Assembly (NCBI GenBank): GCA_035541035.1
Contig: DATLFO010000200.1
Coordinates: forward strand, 1-19,498
Length of the DNA stretch: 19,498 bases
From: DASWHR01 sp035541035
GTDB taxonomy: Bacteria > Actinomycetota > AC-67
Reading direction: 5' to 3'
This document shows, piece after piece, positions 1 to 6,079 of this stretch. The notes beneath the pieces were generated by a model, which searched no databases, was not told the DNA's origin, and saw only the letters and a program-made list of their open reading frames with translations. How positions within the stretch are numbered: position 1 is the first letter of the stretch; the number at the start of each line of letters is the position of its first letter. Made by a program: the position numbers and the translations under genes.

Positions 1-762
1 TCGCTGGGCTCCCGCACCGCGGCGCTGTCCAAGGCCTATGCCGACGAGGCCGGCCACACGGGATTCCTGTATCGCGACGCAAAGGCGCTCGGCGATTTCT
101 TCGAGGCCGCGACGCGCGCGGGTCTCCAGGCGGGCGTGCACTGCATCGGCGACGCCGGATGTGAGGCCGCGGTCGCCGGGCTCGAACGCGCCGCCGAGCG
201 CGCGGGCGTCGAGGCCGTGCGCGCGATGCGCCACCGGCTCGAGCACTTCGAGATGGCCACGCCCGCGATGATCGCCCGCGCCGCCGAGCTGGGCGCGGTC
301 TTTAGCGTGCAGCCCGCCTTCGACACGTTTTGGGGCGGCGCCGAAGGCATGTATGCGGCGCGTCTCGGCGTGAAGCGTGCCGCGCCCATGAACAACATCA
401 AGGCCATGCTCGCGGCCGGCACCACCGTGGGCTTCGGCTCCGACTGTCCGGTGACGCCGTTCGATCCGCTCGCGGCCATACGCGCCGCGACCGAGCCGTC
501 CAACCCCGCCCACGCGATCTCCCAGGAGCACGCGTTTCACGCGGCCACGCTCGGCGCCGCGTCGATGGCCGGCGAATCGATCCCTGCGGGCATGATCGCC
601 CCCGGCCACCGGGCCGACTTCGTGGTGTGGGAGGCCGACCCGGTCCGCAGCCGGAGGCCGGCGATTCGTGCGACCGTGGCACGGGGATCGGCGGTCTACG
701 GCATGCTCGGCGATCGCAAGAGCGAACGCGGTGCCAAGCCCCGCACTTCTTTGGCGCCCTGA
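1..762 (+). CDS. YtcJ-like amidohydrolase (metal-dependent hydrolase), 3' part
   Basis: This is the C-terminal part of an amidohydrolase superfamily protein of the Amidohydrolase_3/YtcJ type. Frame 1 is open from the first base, so the true start lies outside the window; 253 residues are visible. Family hallmarks are seen in order: DGSLGSRT-like text at the edge (SLGSRTAAL), the metal-ligand HCIGDA motif, RHRLEHFE, a VQPAF segment, and the late metal-binding Asp in GFGSDCPVTPFDPL. The end reads GHRADFVVWEADP, the usual beta-sandwich closing segment of this family. These enzymes hydrolyse amide or related bonds in small molecules; the substrate cannot be told from the sequence. No signal peptide can be judged because the N-terminus is missing. 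I am confident of the family, not of the substrate. Confidence 0.9.
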   Translation, partial: SLGSRTAALSKAYADEAGHTGFLYRDAKALGDFFEAATRAGLQAGVHCIGDAGCEAAVAGLERAAERAGVEAVRAMRHRLEHFEMATPAMIARAAELGAVFSVQPAFDTFWGGAEGMYAARLGVKRAAPMNNIKAMLAAGTTVGFGSDCPVTPFDPLAAIRAATEPSNPAHAISQEHAFHAATLGAASMAGESIPAGMIAPGHRADFVVWEADPVRSRRPAIRATVARGSAVYGMLGDRKSERGAKPRTSLAP

Positions 763-866
763 TAACCGCAGAGGTTGCCGGATGACCAAAGAATGCCGGC
801 GGCCACCCCGGCTGCAGGGCGTTGAGAGTCGGAGCCGGTCCGCCGCGAGCAGGATTCGGCGAGCGG

Positions 867-1028
867 CTAGGCGATGCGGGTAACGGCCAGGACGACCGCG
901 TCCAGCGCCTCGAACGTCTGCGCCAGGCGACCCGCGAGATCTTTGCTGTGAACGAGCTGGAGTCCGATCCCGTCCTCACGCAGGAACGCGACTTCCCAGA
1001 CCTCGTCCAGTGTCGAGCGGACGATCAT
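867..1028 (-). CDS. Small hypothetical protein (53 aa)
   Basis: I do not recognise this family. The frame is open for 61 codons, but I chose the internal ATG at 1028 because GGAGG stands 8 nt before it on the minus strand; the ATG at 1052 has no such site. Coding is supported by third codon positions, about 80% G or C by hand count. The product starts MIVRSTLDEVWEVAFLRED, is soluble-looking with alternating hydrophobic residues, and has no cysteines, signal peptide or membrane segment. It sits between the amidohydrolase and the EVE gene, in the same direction as the latter but 281 nt away, so it probably has its own promoter. No function is proposed. Confidence 0.5.
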   Translation of the reverse strand: MIVRSTLDEVWEVAFLREDGIGLQLVHSKDLAGRLAQTFEALDAVVLAVTRIA

Positions 1029-1140
1029 GGCCGCTGCCTCCGATGCCCACATGCTTCCGGTCCGGCCGCCGTACCCCTACGAGCGGCCTCACCGGCTTTA
1101 ACGATTCGACGGACCCGGAAGTTCCCGAGTTCCCCGAATC

Positions 1141-1149
1141 TGTGGATAA
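1141..1149 (-). other. Single perfect DnaA-box match (TTATCCACA)
   Basis: On the minus strand the sequence reads TTATCCACA, identical to the consensus DnaA box. It lies in the 281-nt gap between the EVE gene and the small gene at 867-1028. With six A/T bases in very GC-rich DNA, a random match in this window is unlikely (rough estimate a few per cent), but I see only one box and no AT-rich unwinding region or dnaA/dnaN genes. It is therefore not an origin; it could be a DnaA titration or regulatory site, or chance. Confidence 0.3.
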
Positions 1150-1204
1150 CTTACCGCGGGGGGCCGACTTTGAACACGGGGGAGGAGGGTTCCGTGCTCT
1201 CGGG

Positions 1205-1246
1205 ACTCGTCAACTTTCTTGACGCGCGTCAACTTTCTTGACGAGT
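1205..1246. promoter_or_regulatory. Nested 42-bp palindrome, two tandem CGTCAA-N5-TTGACG sites
   Basis: Two copies of CGTCAA-CTTTC-TTGACG lie head to tail with a 19-bp period (1208-1224 and 1227-1243). The junction makes a 14-bp perfect palindrome TTGACGCGCGTCAA (1219-1232), and the outer arms ACTCGTCAA and TTGACGAGT (1205-1213, 1238-1246) also pair. Only the two CTTTC spacers break the symmetry, since both point the same way. This is the form of a double dimer operator, and it lies about 180 bp upstream of the small minus-strand gene at 867-1028. A tandem terminator for the EVE gene, which ends at 1310, is the alternative, but the hairpins are short and lack a T-run. Confidence 0.45.
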
Positions 1247-1309
1247 GCCTCCGAAGGATCGAGCGAGACCTGCGCGTGCGCCGTGGAAGAGGGTGGACCG
1301 CGGCCCGGC

Positions 1310-1765
1310 CTATGGGCGGCCCAAATCGCAGATGATCTCGAATTCTTCCTGCGTAACGGGTGTGACCGACAGGCGGGAGCCCTTCCGGAGCACGGCCATG
1401 GCCTCCAGCCCCGGCGTCTGCTTCAGCTCGGCCAGGGACACGACCCGCGGAAACGTCTCGACGTAGCCCACGTCCACCATCATCCAGATCGGGTTTTCGG
1501 GCGAAGCCTTCGGGTCGAAGTACTTCGACGAGGGGTCTTGGCCCGTGTGATCCGGATAGGCCTCGCGCACCACCTCGGCCAGCCCGGCCACGCCCGATGG
1601 CTTCGCGTTCGAGTGGTAGAAGAGCACGCCGTCCCCGGCCTTCATGGCCATCATGTTGTTGCGGGCCTGGTAGTTGCGGACGCCGTCCCAATGCTCGCGC
1701 TTCTTGCGCGCGAGGTCCTCGATCCCGAACGTGCCGGGCTCGGTCTTCATCAGCCAGTACGCCAT
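1310..1765 (-). CDS. EVE domain-containing protein (151 aa)
   Basis: This is a stand-alone EVE domain, a PUA-like fold related to the eukaryotic thymocyte nuclear protein 1. EVE domains belong to the folds that recognise modified bases in DNA or RNA; the bacterial ligand is usually unknown. Family text is clear: MAYWLMKTEP at the start, HWDGVRNYQARN, the GDGVLFYHSN core, a GLAEVV strand, a DP..FDPKA loop and a final PVTQEEF. At 151 residues it matches the normal length of single-domain members. The ATG at 1765 was chosen because the MAYWLMKTEP opening is the conserved family start; the frame is open much further upstream, but that part is antisense to the next gene. I see no good Shine-Dalgarno; a TATGCT box lies 11 nt upstream, which would give an almost leaderless transcript. 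It is divergent from the hydrolase gene at 1877. Confidence 0.88.
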   Translation of the reverse strand: MAYWLMKTEPGTFGIEDLARKKREHWDGVRNYQARNNMMAMKAGDGVLFYHSNAKPSGVAGLAEVVREAYPDHTGQDPSSKYFDPKASPENPIWMMVDVGYVETFPRVVSLAELKQTPGLEAMAVLRKGSRLSVTPVTQEEFEIICDLGRP

Positions 1766-1876
1766 GACAGCGGCGCAGCATACCGGGCCCGGCCGGGCAG
1801 GAGACCGCCGCCGTTGCGGCGAAACCGTCCCATATCCGGTCAATGCGGGACCGTGCAGGTGAGGGAGGAGTCTTTC

Positions 1877-3679
1877 ATGTTCAGACGTGCTCGCCGGGTG
1901 CTGCCGCTCGTTCTGCTGGCGGCCGCGATGCTGGTGCCGGTCCAGGGCCGCGCCCAGATCCCCGGCCTCGAATACATTCTGGTCTCCGACGGAACACCGA
2001 TCGCGGTGAACCTGCAGTTTCCGTCGGGCTACCAGATCGGGCAGCGCTTGCCGATCCTGATCCAGATCGACGGCTACGGCGGCGCCTCCAGCCCCATGAA
2101 CCCCAACAGCGCCACCTTTGGCAACGGCGAGTACGTGACGGCGCACATGAGCCTGCGTGGCACCGGTTGCTCGGGCGGACAGTTCGACCTGTTCGACCGG
2201 CGAAGCTCCTACGACGGCTACCAGGTCATCGAGAACCTCGCCAAGCGCGACTGGTCCAACGGCAAGGTGGCGATATGGGGTCACTCCTATTCGGGCTTGA
2301 CCGGATGGCTAACCGCCGCGACCCAGCCGCCGTCGCTGAAGGCGATCAGCGTCTCGGGCCTCATCGACGACCTATACCGCGGCATCGTCTACATGGGCGG
2401 CGTGTCGAACATGGGCTTCCCGCTGCTGTGGACCGGCATCTACCGTCCGTCGTCGGAGTATCAGAACGGCGTGATCCCCGGTGTCAGGTCGGGCGACCGG
2501 ACCTGCATCGCCAACCAGGCGACCCGCTACCCGCCGGACGTGCTCGACAACCCGATCCTCAACGGAGCCGCCGGCGTCGAGGACAGCCAGTGGTGGGCGT
2601 CGCACTCGACCATCACGTACCTCGACGGCATCAACGTGCCGACGCACATCGTGCAGAGCTATCAGGACGAGCAGACCGGTCCCCGCGGGTCCAACCTTCT
2701 GTGGCAGCGGCTCGACGAGCGCAAGCCGGAGCTTCCCAAGCGCCTGCTGCTCACCAACGGCGTGCACTCGACCAACACCGCGCCGCCCGAGATCCGCGAC
2801 GATCGCATCGCGTTCCTCGACTGCCACGTGCGAGGCGTGTGCAGCGCGGACATTCTGGATCCGTCGCAGCGCGTCAAGGTGCTGTGGGAGATGCACAACG
2901 ACGGCACCCGCTTGCGTTCGACCGGCGTGACGGCCGACTCCGACTGGCCGCTGCGCCAGACGCAGTGGACGCGCTACTACCTCCAGCCGAACGGCGGCCT
3001 GAGCACGTCGATGCCCGCCGCCGCGGACACCGCGCCCTACGTCTCGGGCTCTAAGCGCGCCGGAGCGTGGAGCTATCTAGCCGGCGCGAACCAAGGCGAG
3101 CAGCTGACCACCGCCAACCTGCCCGACGAGGCGCGCTTCACCACGGTTCCGTTCACCACCGCCACCGCGTTCGCCGGGCCGATTAACATGACGCTCTTCG
3201 CGACCTCGACCGCCCCGGATACCGAGTTCTACGTCGAACTCAACGACGTGGACGCGGCCGGAAACGTGACGCGCTTGCAGCGCGGCATGCTGAAGGCATC
3301 TCACCGCGACCTCGACCCGTTGCGCAGCGACTACAACGGCGACGGCGAGATCATCCGTCCGTACCACCCGCACACCAACACCACGACCAAGGTGCTCGTG
3401 CCCGGATCGGTCTACCAGTACGAGATCGAGGTGTTCCCGGTCGGGCACGTGTTCCGTCCCGGGCACGCGCTGCTCATCCGGGTGACGCAGCCGCCGGCCA
3501 ACGATTCGCTGGCGACGTACGTGCCGACCACGCCACCGGGCGTGAACACGGTGCTGATCGGCGGCGACTTCGCCTCGTCGATCCTGCTGCCGCTCGTGCC
3601 GGCCGCGACCGTCGGCGGCCCGGATCTCGGATGCGGAAAGCAGGTCGGATTGGAGCGCTGCTCCAAGCCGGTTCTGTAG
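1877..3679 (+). CDS. Secreted CocE/NonD-type hydrolase, X-Pro dipeptidyl-peptidase (S15-like) family
   Basis: A 600-residue exported alpha/beta-hydrolase. The ATG at 1877 follows AGGGAGGAG by 6 nt and opens a signal peptide (arginines, then LPLVLLAAAMLVPV, ending GRA-Q). The hydrolase domain shows the nucleophile elbow GHSYSG with Ser137; by position the likely partners are Asp264 (SYQDEQ) and His297 (NGVHS). The C-terminal part from about residue 370 is a PepX_C-like jelly roll (FATSTAPDTEFYVELNDVD; GHALLIRV near the end). Known members cleave X-Pro peptides, cocaine-type esters or glutaryl-cephalosporins; the substrate here cannot be named. The gene stands alone, divergent from the EVE gene, with a terminator 15 nt after the stop. 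Open frame upstream of 1877 is antisense to EVE and is not part of the protein. The triad Asp and His assignments are inferred. Confidence 0.9.
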   Translation: MFRRARRVLPLVLLAAAMLVPVQGRAQIPGLEYILVSDGTPIAVNLQFPSGYQIGQRLPILIQIDGYGGASSPMNPNSATFGNGEYVTAHMSLRGTGCSGGQFDLFDRRSSYDGYQVIENLAKRDWSNGKVAIWGHSYSGLTGWLTAATQPPSLKAISVSGLIDDLYRGIVYMGGVSNMGFPLLWTGIYRPSSEYQNGVIPGVRSGDRTCIANQATRYPPDVLDNPILNGAAGVEDSQWWASHSTITYLDGINVPTHIVQSYQDEQTGPRGSNLLWQRLDERKPELPKRLLLTNGVHSTNTAPPEIRDDRIAFLDCHVRGVCSADILDPSQRVKVLWEMHNDGTRLRSTGVTADSDWPLRQTQWTRYYLQPNGGLSTSMPAAADTAPYVSGSKRAGAWSYLAGANQGEQLTTANLPDEARFTTVPFTTATAFAGPINMTLFATSTAPDTEFYVELNDVDAAGNVTRLQRGMLKASHRDLDPLRSDYNGDGEIIRPYHPHTNTTTKVLVPGSVYQYEIEVFPVGHVFRPGHALLIRVTQPPANDSLATYVPTTPPGVNTVLIGGDFASSILLPLVPAATVGGPDLGCGKQVGLERCSKPVL

Positions 3680-3693
3680 GAGGTTGTTCGGGG

Positions 3694-3727
3694 GAGGGCC
3701 GGCACGCGAAAGCGCCGGCCCTCTTTC
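3694..3727 (+). terminator. Rho-independent-type terminator of the CocE-like gene
   Basis: A perfect 10-bp stem GAGGGCCGGC (3694-3703) and GCCGGCCCTC (3714-3723) begins 15 nt after the hydrolase stop codon. The 10-nt loop can form an inner GC-GAAA-GC hairpin, and a short TTT run follows. The T-run is brief, as is common in GC-rich actinobacteria. Confidence 0.75.
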
Positions 3728-3840
3728 ATTCGCCGCGGCACGGCTGGCATGATCTTGCGTGAGCCCACACCGACGCGATCACGAAGCCGCACCAACGGCC
3801 AGTCAAGATCCGCTTCTGGAGCGCTGCCGCGCCCTATAGA

Positions 3841-3873
3841 CGAAGGCGGCGCCTGCATGAGGCGCCGCCTTCG
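3841..3873. terminator. Perfect 13-bp stem-loop between convergent genes
   Basis: CGAAGGCGGCGCC (3841-3853) pairs perfectly with 3861-3873 across a 7-nt loop. It sits 20 nt beyond the stop of the minus-strand zinc protein gene and downstream of the plus-strand hydrolase, so it is placed as a terminator for the minus-strand gene. Neither side has a clear T-run. The rest of the gap 3728-3840 shows no gene or further structure that I can support. Confidence 0.6.
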
Positions 3874-3893
3874 ATACGGTCGTGTCCCTTACG

Positions 3894-4088
3894 TCACGAC
3901 AAGCTGGCCTGGATTCTTTGGAGTCGTTCGGCTCGGATGAGCCGGCTTTCCGCGTGAGATGCATGCTCGGCGCACAGATCCAGATGAAGGATCACGTCGT
4001 CGGCGCCGTTGGAGACGTCCATTCGGTCGATGGCCGGCTGGCGCGGCTCTTCGCACCAGTCGCACAGTGCCTGTTCGCCTTCCGTCAC
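3894..4088 (-). CDS. Small CxxC/CxxH putative zinc-binding protein (64 aa)
   Basis: A 64-residue protein with a likely zinc knuckle: CDWC at residues 9-12 and CAEH at 39-42, separated by a 26-residue loop, followed by an amphipathic Arg-rich helix to the end. The start is GTG at 4088, fixed by the very strong Shine-Dalgarno AAGGAGG 7 nt upstream on the minus strand. No signal peptide or membrane segment is present, so it is cytoplasmic. I do not recognise a named family; treble-clef or zinc-ribbon DNA- or protein-binding roles are possible. It is transcribed divergently from the HerA operon, sharing a 296-nt control region, which makes co-regulation conceivable but unproven. Confidence 0.72.
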   Translation of the reverse strand: MTEGEQALCDWCEEPRQPAIDRMDVSNGADDVILHLDLCAEHASHAESRLIRAERLQRIQASLS

Positions 4089-4129
4089 GCTACGCCCTCC
4101 TTGATCGGGGACCGTGCCGACTGACAGAA

Positions 4130-4159
4130 AGACTACCCCCTGTGGGGGGCGATTCGGAA
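4130..4159 (-). promoter_or_regulatory. Candidate promoter of the zinc protein with C5/G6 palindrome in the spacer
   Basis: On the minus strand TTCCGA (4154-4159), an 18-nt spacer and TAGTCT (4130-4135) make a weak promoter for the gene starting at 4088. The spacer is filled by CCCCCTGTGGGGGG (plus strand 4136-4149), preceded by TA. Runs of C then G flanked by TA are typical of operators of the CsoR/RcnR metal- and sulfur-sensing repressors, but the flank on the other side (CG) does not match the usual mirror. Resemblance only. Confidence 0.3.
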
Positions 4160-4297
4160 GGGCGTGGAGCAGAAAAAATTCCCCGTCTAGAAACCGGGCG
4201 TCCGCTTGCGGATAATGCGTTCCGTCTTCCCCCGAAATTGTCGGAGCCCTGGGTTAGGGTGCTTCGACGTGAGAGCGAATTGGGGGATCATGGGTCG

Positions 4298-4378
4298 TGC
4301 GTTTCAGCTGAAACGCAAAGCAAGCATCCGGGGCTGGCAGCCTCTGGCAGGGCAGGCGCAAAACCCCCTGGTCAGGGG
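4298..4378 (+). promoter_or_regulatory. HerA-operon leader: 20-bp palindrome and SD-sequestering hairpin
   Basis: Two elements lie in the leader of the resection operon. First, 4298-4317 is a perfect 20-bp palindrome centred on TTTCAG/CTGAAA, fit either for a dimeric repressor or for a hairpin. Second, CCCCT (4365-4369) pairs with AGGGG (4374-4378) across a 4-nt loop GGTC; AGGGG is also the only Shine-Dalgarno-like sequence for the ATG at 4385 (6-nt spacing). Folding would therefore hide the ribosome-binding site. I could not locate a convincing -35/-10 pair in 4160-4297, although GATAAT occurs at 4211-4216. The regulator and any ligand are unknown. Confidence 0.45.
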
Positions 4379-4384
4379 TCCGCG

Positions 4385-6079
4385 ATGAGCGACTCGGCGC
4401 AGAAGCCCGTGGGACGGGTCATCGGCACCGATCCGGCCACCCCGCTGGAGTTTTGGGTCGCGGTGGGGGAGGGCGAGTTCCTCCAGCTCGACGACGTGAT
4501 CGCCTGCGAGCGCGACGTGCCGGGGCCCGGTCCGGTCTCGATCTATGGAATCGTTTCCCAGGTTCGGGCGCGCCACGAGGGCGCCAAGTTCGACTCGGAT
4601 GTCTTCTTGATCGAGGACGGCTTCCTGCCCGCCGAGATCGCCGAGGCCGCCCAGATCACCACCACCCGCTTCGAGCCCGAGGTCTTCGTGCCGCCGCTGC
4701 CGGGCGCCGAGGTCCGCCGCGCCTCCGGCAAGGAGCGCGACCAGGCGCTGTTCTTCGACGGCATGGACAAACGCCTCGCGGCCGGCATGAGCCGCGAAGG
4801 CGAGCCGATCTTCGCCAACCTCGAGTTCCTCGACGGCACGCGCGGGGCGCACGTCAATATCAGCGGCATCTCGGGCGTGGCGACCAAGACCACCTACGCG
4901 ACCTTCCTGCTCTACAGCCTGTTCAACTCGAAGGCGCTCGGGGCGGAGGCGATCAACACCAAGGCGCTCGTGTTCAACGTCAAGGGCGAGGACCTGCTGT
5001 TCCTGGATCACCCCAACGCGATGCTCGACGGCGAGCAATCGGACCGCTACCGCCGGCTCGACCTGCCGGTCGGGCCGTTCCCCTCGGTCGGGGTGTTCGC
5101 GCCGCCGCGCCGCGGCAGCGCCGCAGCCGTGCCCGACGTCGCCTCGCGTATCGAAGGCGTCACGTCCTTCTTCTGGACGCTCGCCGAGTTCTGCGCCGAA
5201 GAGCTCTTGCCGTTCCTGTTCGCCGACGCCGAGGACGACCGGCAGCAGTACACGCTCGTCGTGCAGAACGTCGCGCAGCGCCTCAAGCACGACGCCGCGC
5301 CGCTGCCCGAAGGCGGCATCGAGATCGAGGGCGTGTTCATCCGCTCGTTCCGCGAGCTGGTGGACTTCCTGATCGACCGCGTGCAGGACGAGGACCACAT
5401 GCCCTACTGGGCGGGACGCGCGATCGGCGCGGGCACGGTCGGCGCGTTCGTGCGGCGGCTGCAGGCATCGGTGCGCCACATCGAGCATCTGGTTCGCGGC
5501 GACGTCCCGTACGCCGATAAGCACAAGGTCGCGCTGGACAAGCAGGTGACGGTGGTTGACCTGCACAACCTCAACGATCGCGCCAAGCGCTTCGTCGTCG
5601 GCGTCGTGGTGCGTCGCGCCTTCGAGGCCAAGGAGCGGACCGGCGCGGCAAAGCCGCTGCTGTTCCTGGTGCTCGACGAGCTCAACAAATATGCGCCGCG
5701 CGAGGGCTCCAGCCCGATCAAAGAGATGCTGCTCGACGTCGCCGAGCGCGGCCGCTCGCTTGGGATCATCCTGATCGGCGCGCAGCAGACCGCCAGCGAG
5801 GTCGAGCGCCGCATCGTGGCGAACTCGGCGGTGCGGGTCGTCGGCCGGCTCGACAGCGCCGAGGCGGGTCGCGACGAGTACGGCTTCCTGCCCAAGGCGA
5901 TGCGCCAGCGCGCGACCATCCTCAAGCCCGGCTCGATGATCATCTCGCAGCCGCAGATCCCGATCCCGCTGCTGCTGGAGTTCCCGTTCCCGGCGTGGGC
6001 GACCCGCTCGAGCGAGGCCGGCGCGAACCCGGCGGGCAGCGATCATCCCGACGATCCGCTGGACGGGCTGCCGCTGTGA
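4385..6079 (+). CDS. herA: HerA-type hexameric ATPase (HAS-barrel + HerA core), DNA end resection
   Basis: A 564-residue HerA/FtsK-superfamily ATPase, predicted to form a DNA-translocating ring that drives the NurA nuclease encoded at the end of this operon. Residues 10-115 look like a HAS barrel (PVSIYGIVSQV). The P-loop region is ISGISGVATKTT (159-170, Lys168), which lacks the usual GxGK core. Walker B is LLFLVLDELNKYAP with Asp431-Glu432, followed by the HerA-like LIGAQQTASEVE sensor segment and RIVANSAVRVVGRLDS, which carries the presumed arginine finger. The ATG at 4385 has AGGGG 6 nt upstream and begins the conserved sequence; in-frame codons further upstream fall in the leader and are not used. 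The stop overlaps the sbcD start by 4 bp (GTGA). I infer the HerA assignment from domain order and from its neighbours; by ATPase core alone it could be a DUF87 relative. Confidence 0.85.
   Translation: MSDSAQKPVGRVIGTDPATPLEFWVAVGEGEFLQLDDVIACERDVPGPGPVSIYGIVSQVRARHEGAKFDSDVFLIEDGFLPAEIAEAAQITTTRFEPEVFVPPLPGAEVRRASGKERDQALFFDGMDKRLAAGMSREGEPIFANLEFLDGTRGAHVNISGISGVATKTTYATFLLYSLFNSKALGAEAINTKALVFNVKGEDLLFLDHPNAMLDGEQSDRYRRLDLPVGPFPSVGVFAPPRRGSAAAVPDVASRIEGVTSFFWTLAEFCAEELLPFLFADAEDDRQQYTLVVQNVAQRLKHDAAPLPEGGIEIEGVFIRSFRELVDFLIDRVQDEDHMPYWAGRAIGAGTVGAFVRRLQASVRHIEHLVRGDVPYADKHKVALDKQVTVVDLHNLNDRAKRFVVGVVVRRAFEAKERTGAAKPLLFLVLDELNKYAPREGSSPIKEMLLDVAERGRSLGIILIGAQQTASEVERRIVANSAVRVVGRLDSAEAGRDEYGFLPKAMRQRATILKPGSMIISQPQIPIPLLLEFPFPAWATRSSEAGANPAGSDHPDDPLDGLPL

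Noticed and set aside
1141..1246. Replication origin suggested by a DnaA box next to palindromes
   Set aside because: Only one box, no AT-rich region, and no dnaA, dnaN or gyrB nearby.
1238..1876. N-terminal extension of the CocE-like hydrolase frame
   Set aside because: It lies antisense to the EVE gene, and the strong Shine-Dalgarno with a signal peptide fixes the start at 1877.
4313..4321. ACGCAAAGC, a string found in cyclic-di-GMP-I (GEMM) riboswitches
   Set aside because: The partner GGCAAACC segment, the GNRA-capped stem and the downstream receptor are absent; the match arises from the arm of the 20-bp palindrome plus AAAGC.
3959..4384. Upstream extension of the herA reading frame
   Set aside because: It runs antisense to the zinc-protein gene and through hairpins, and its amino-acid text (Arg-rich, no family similarity) is not HerA-like; ATG 4385 begins the conserved protein.
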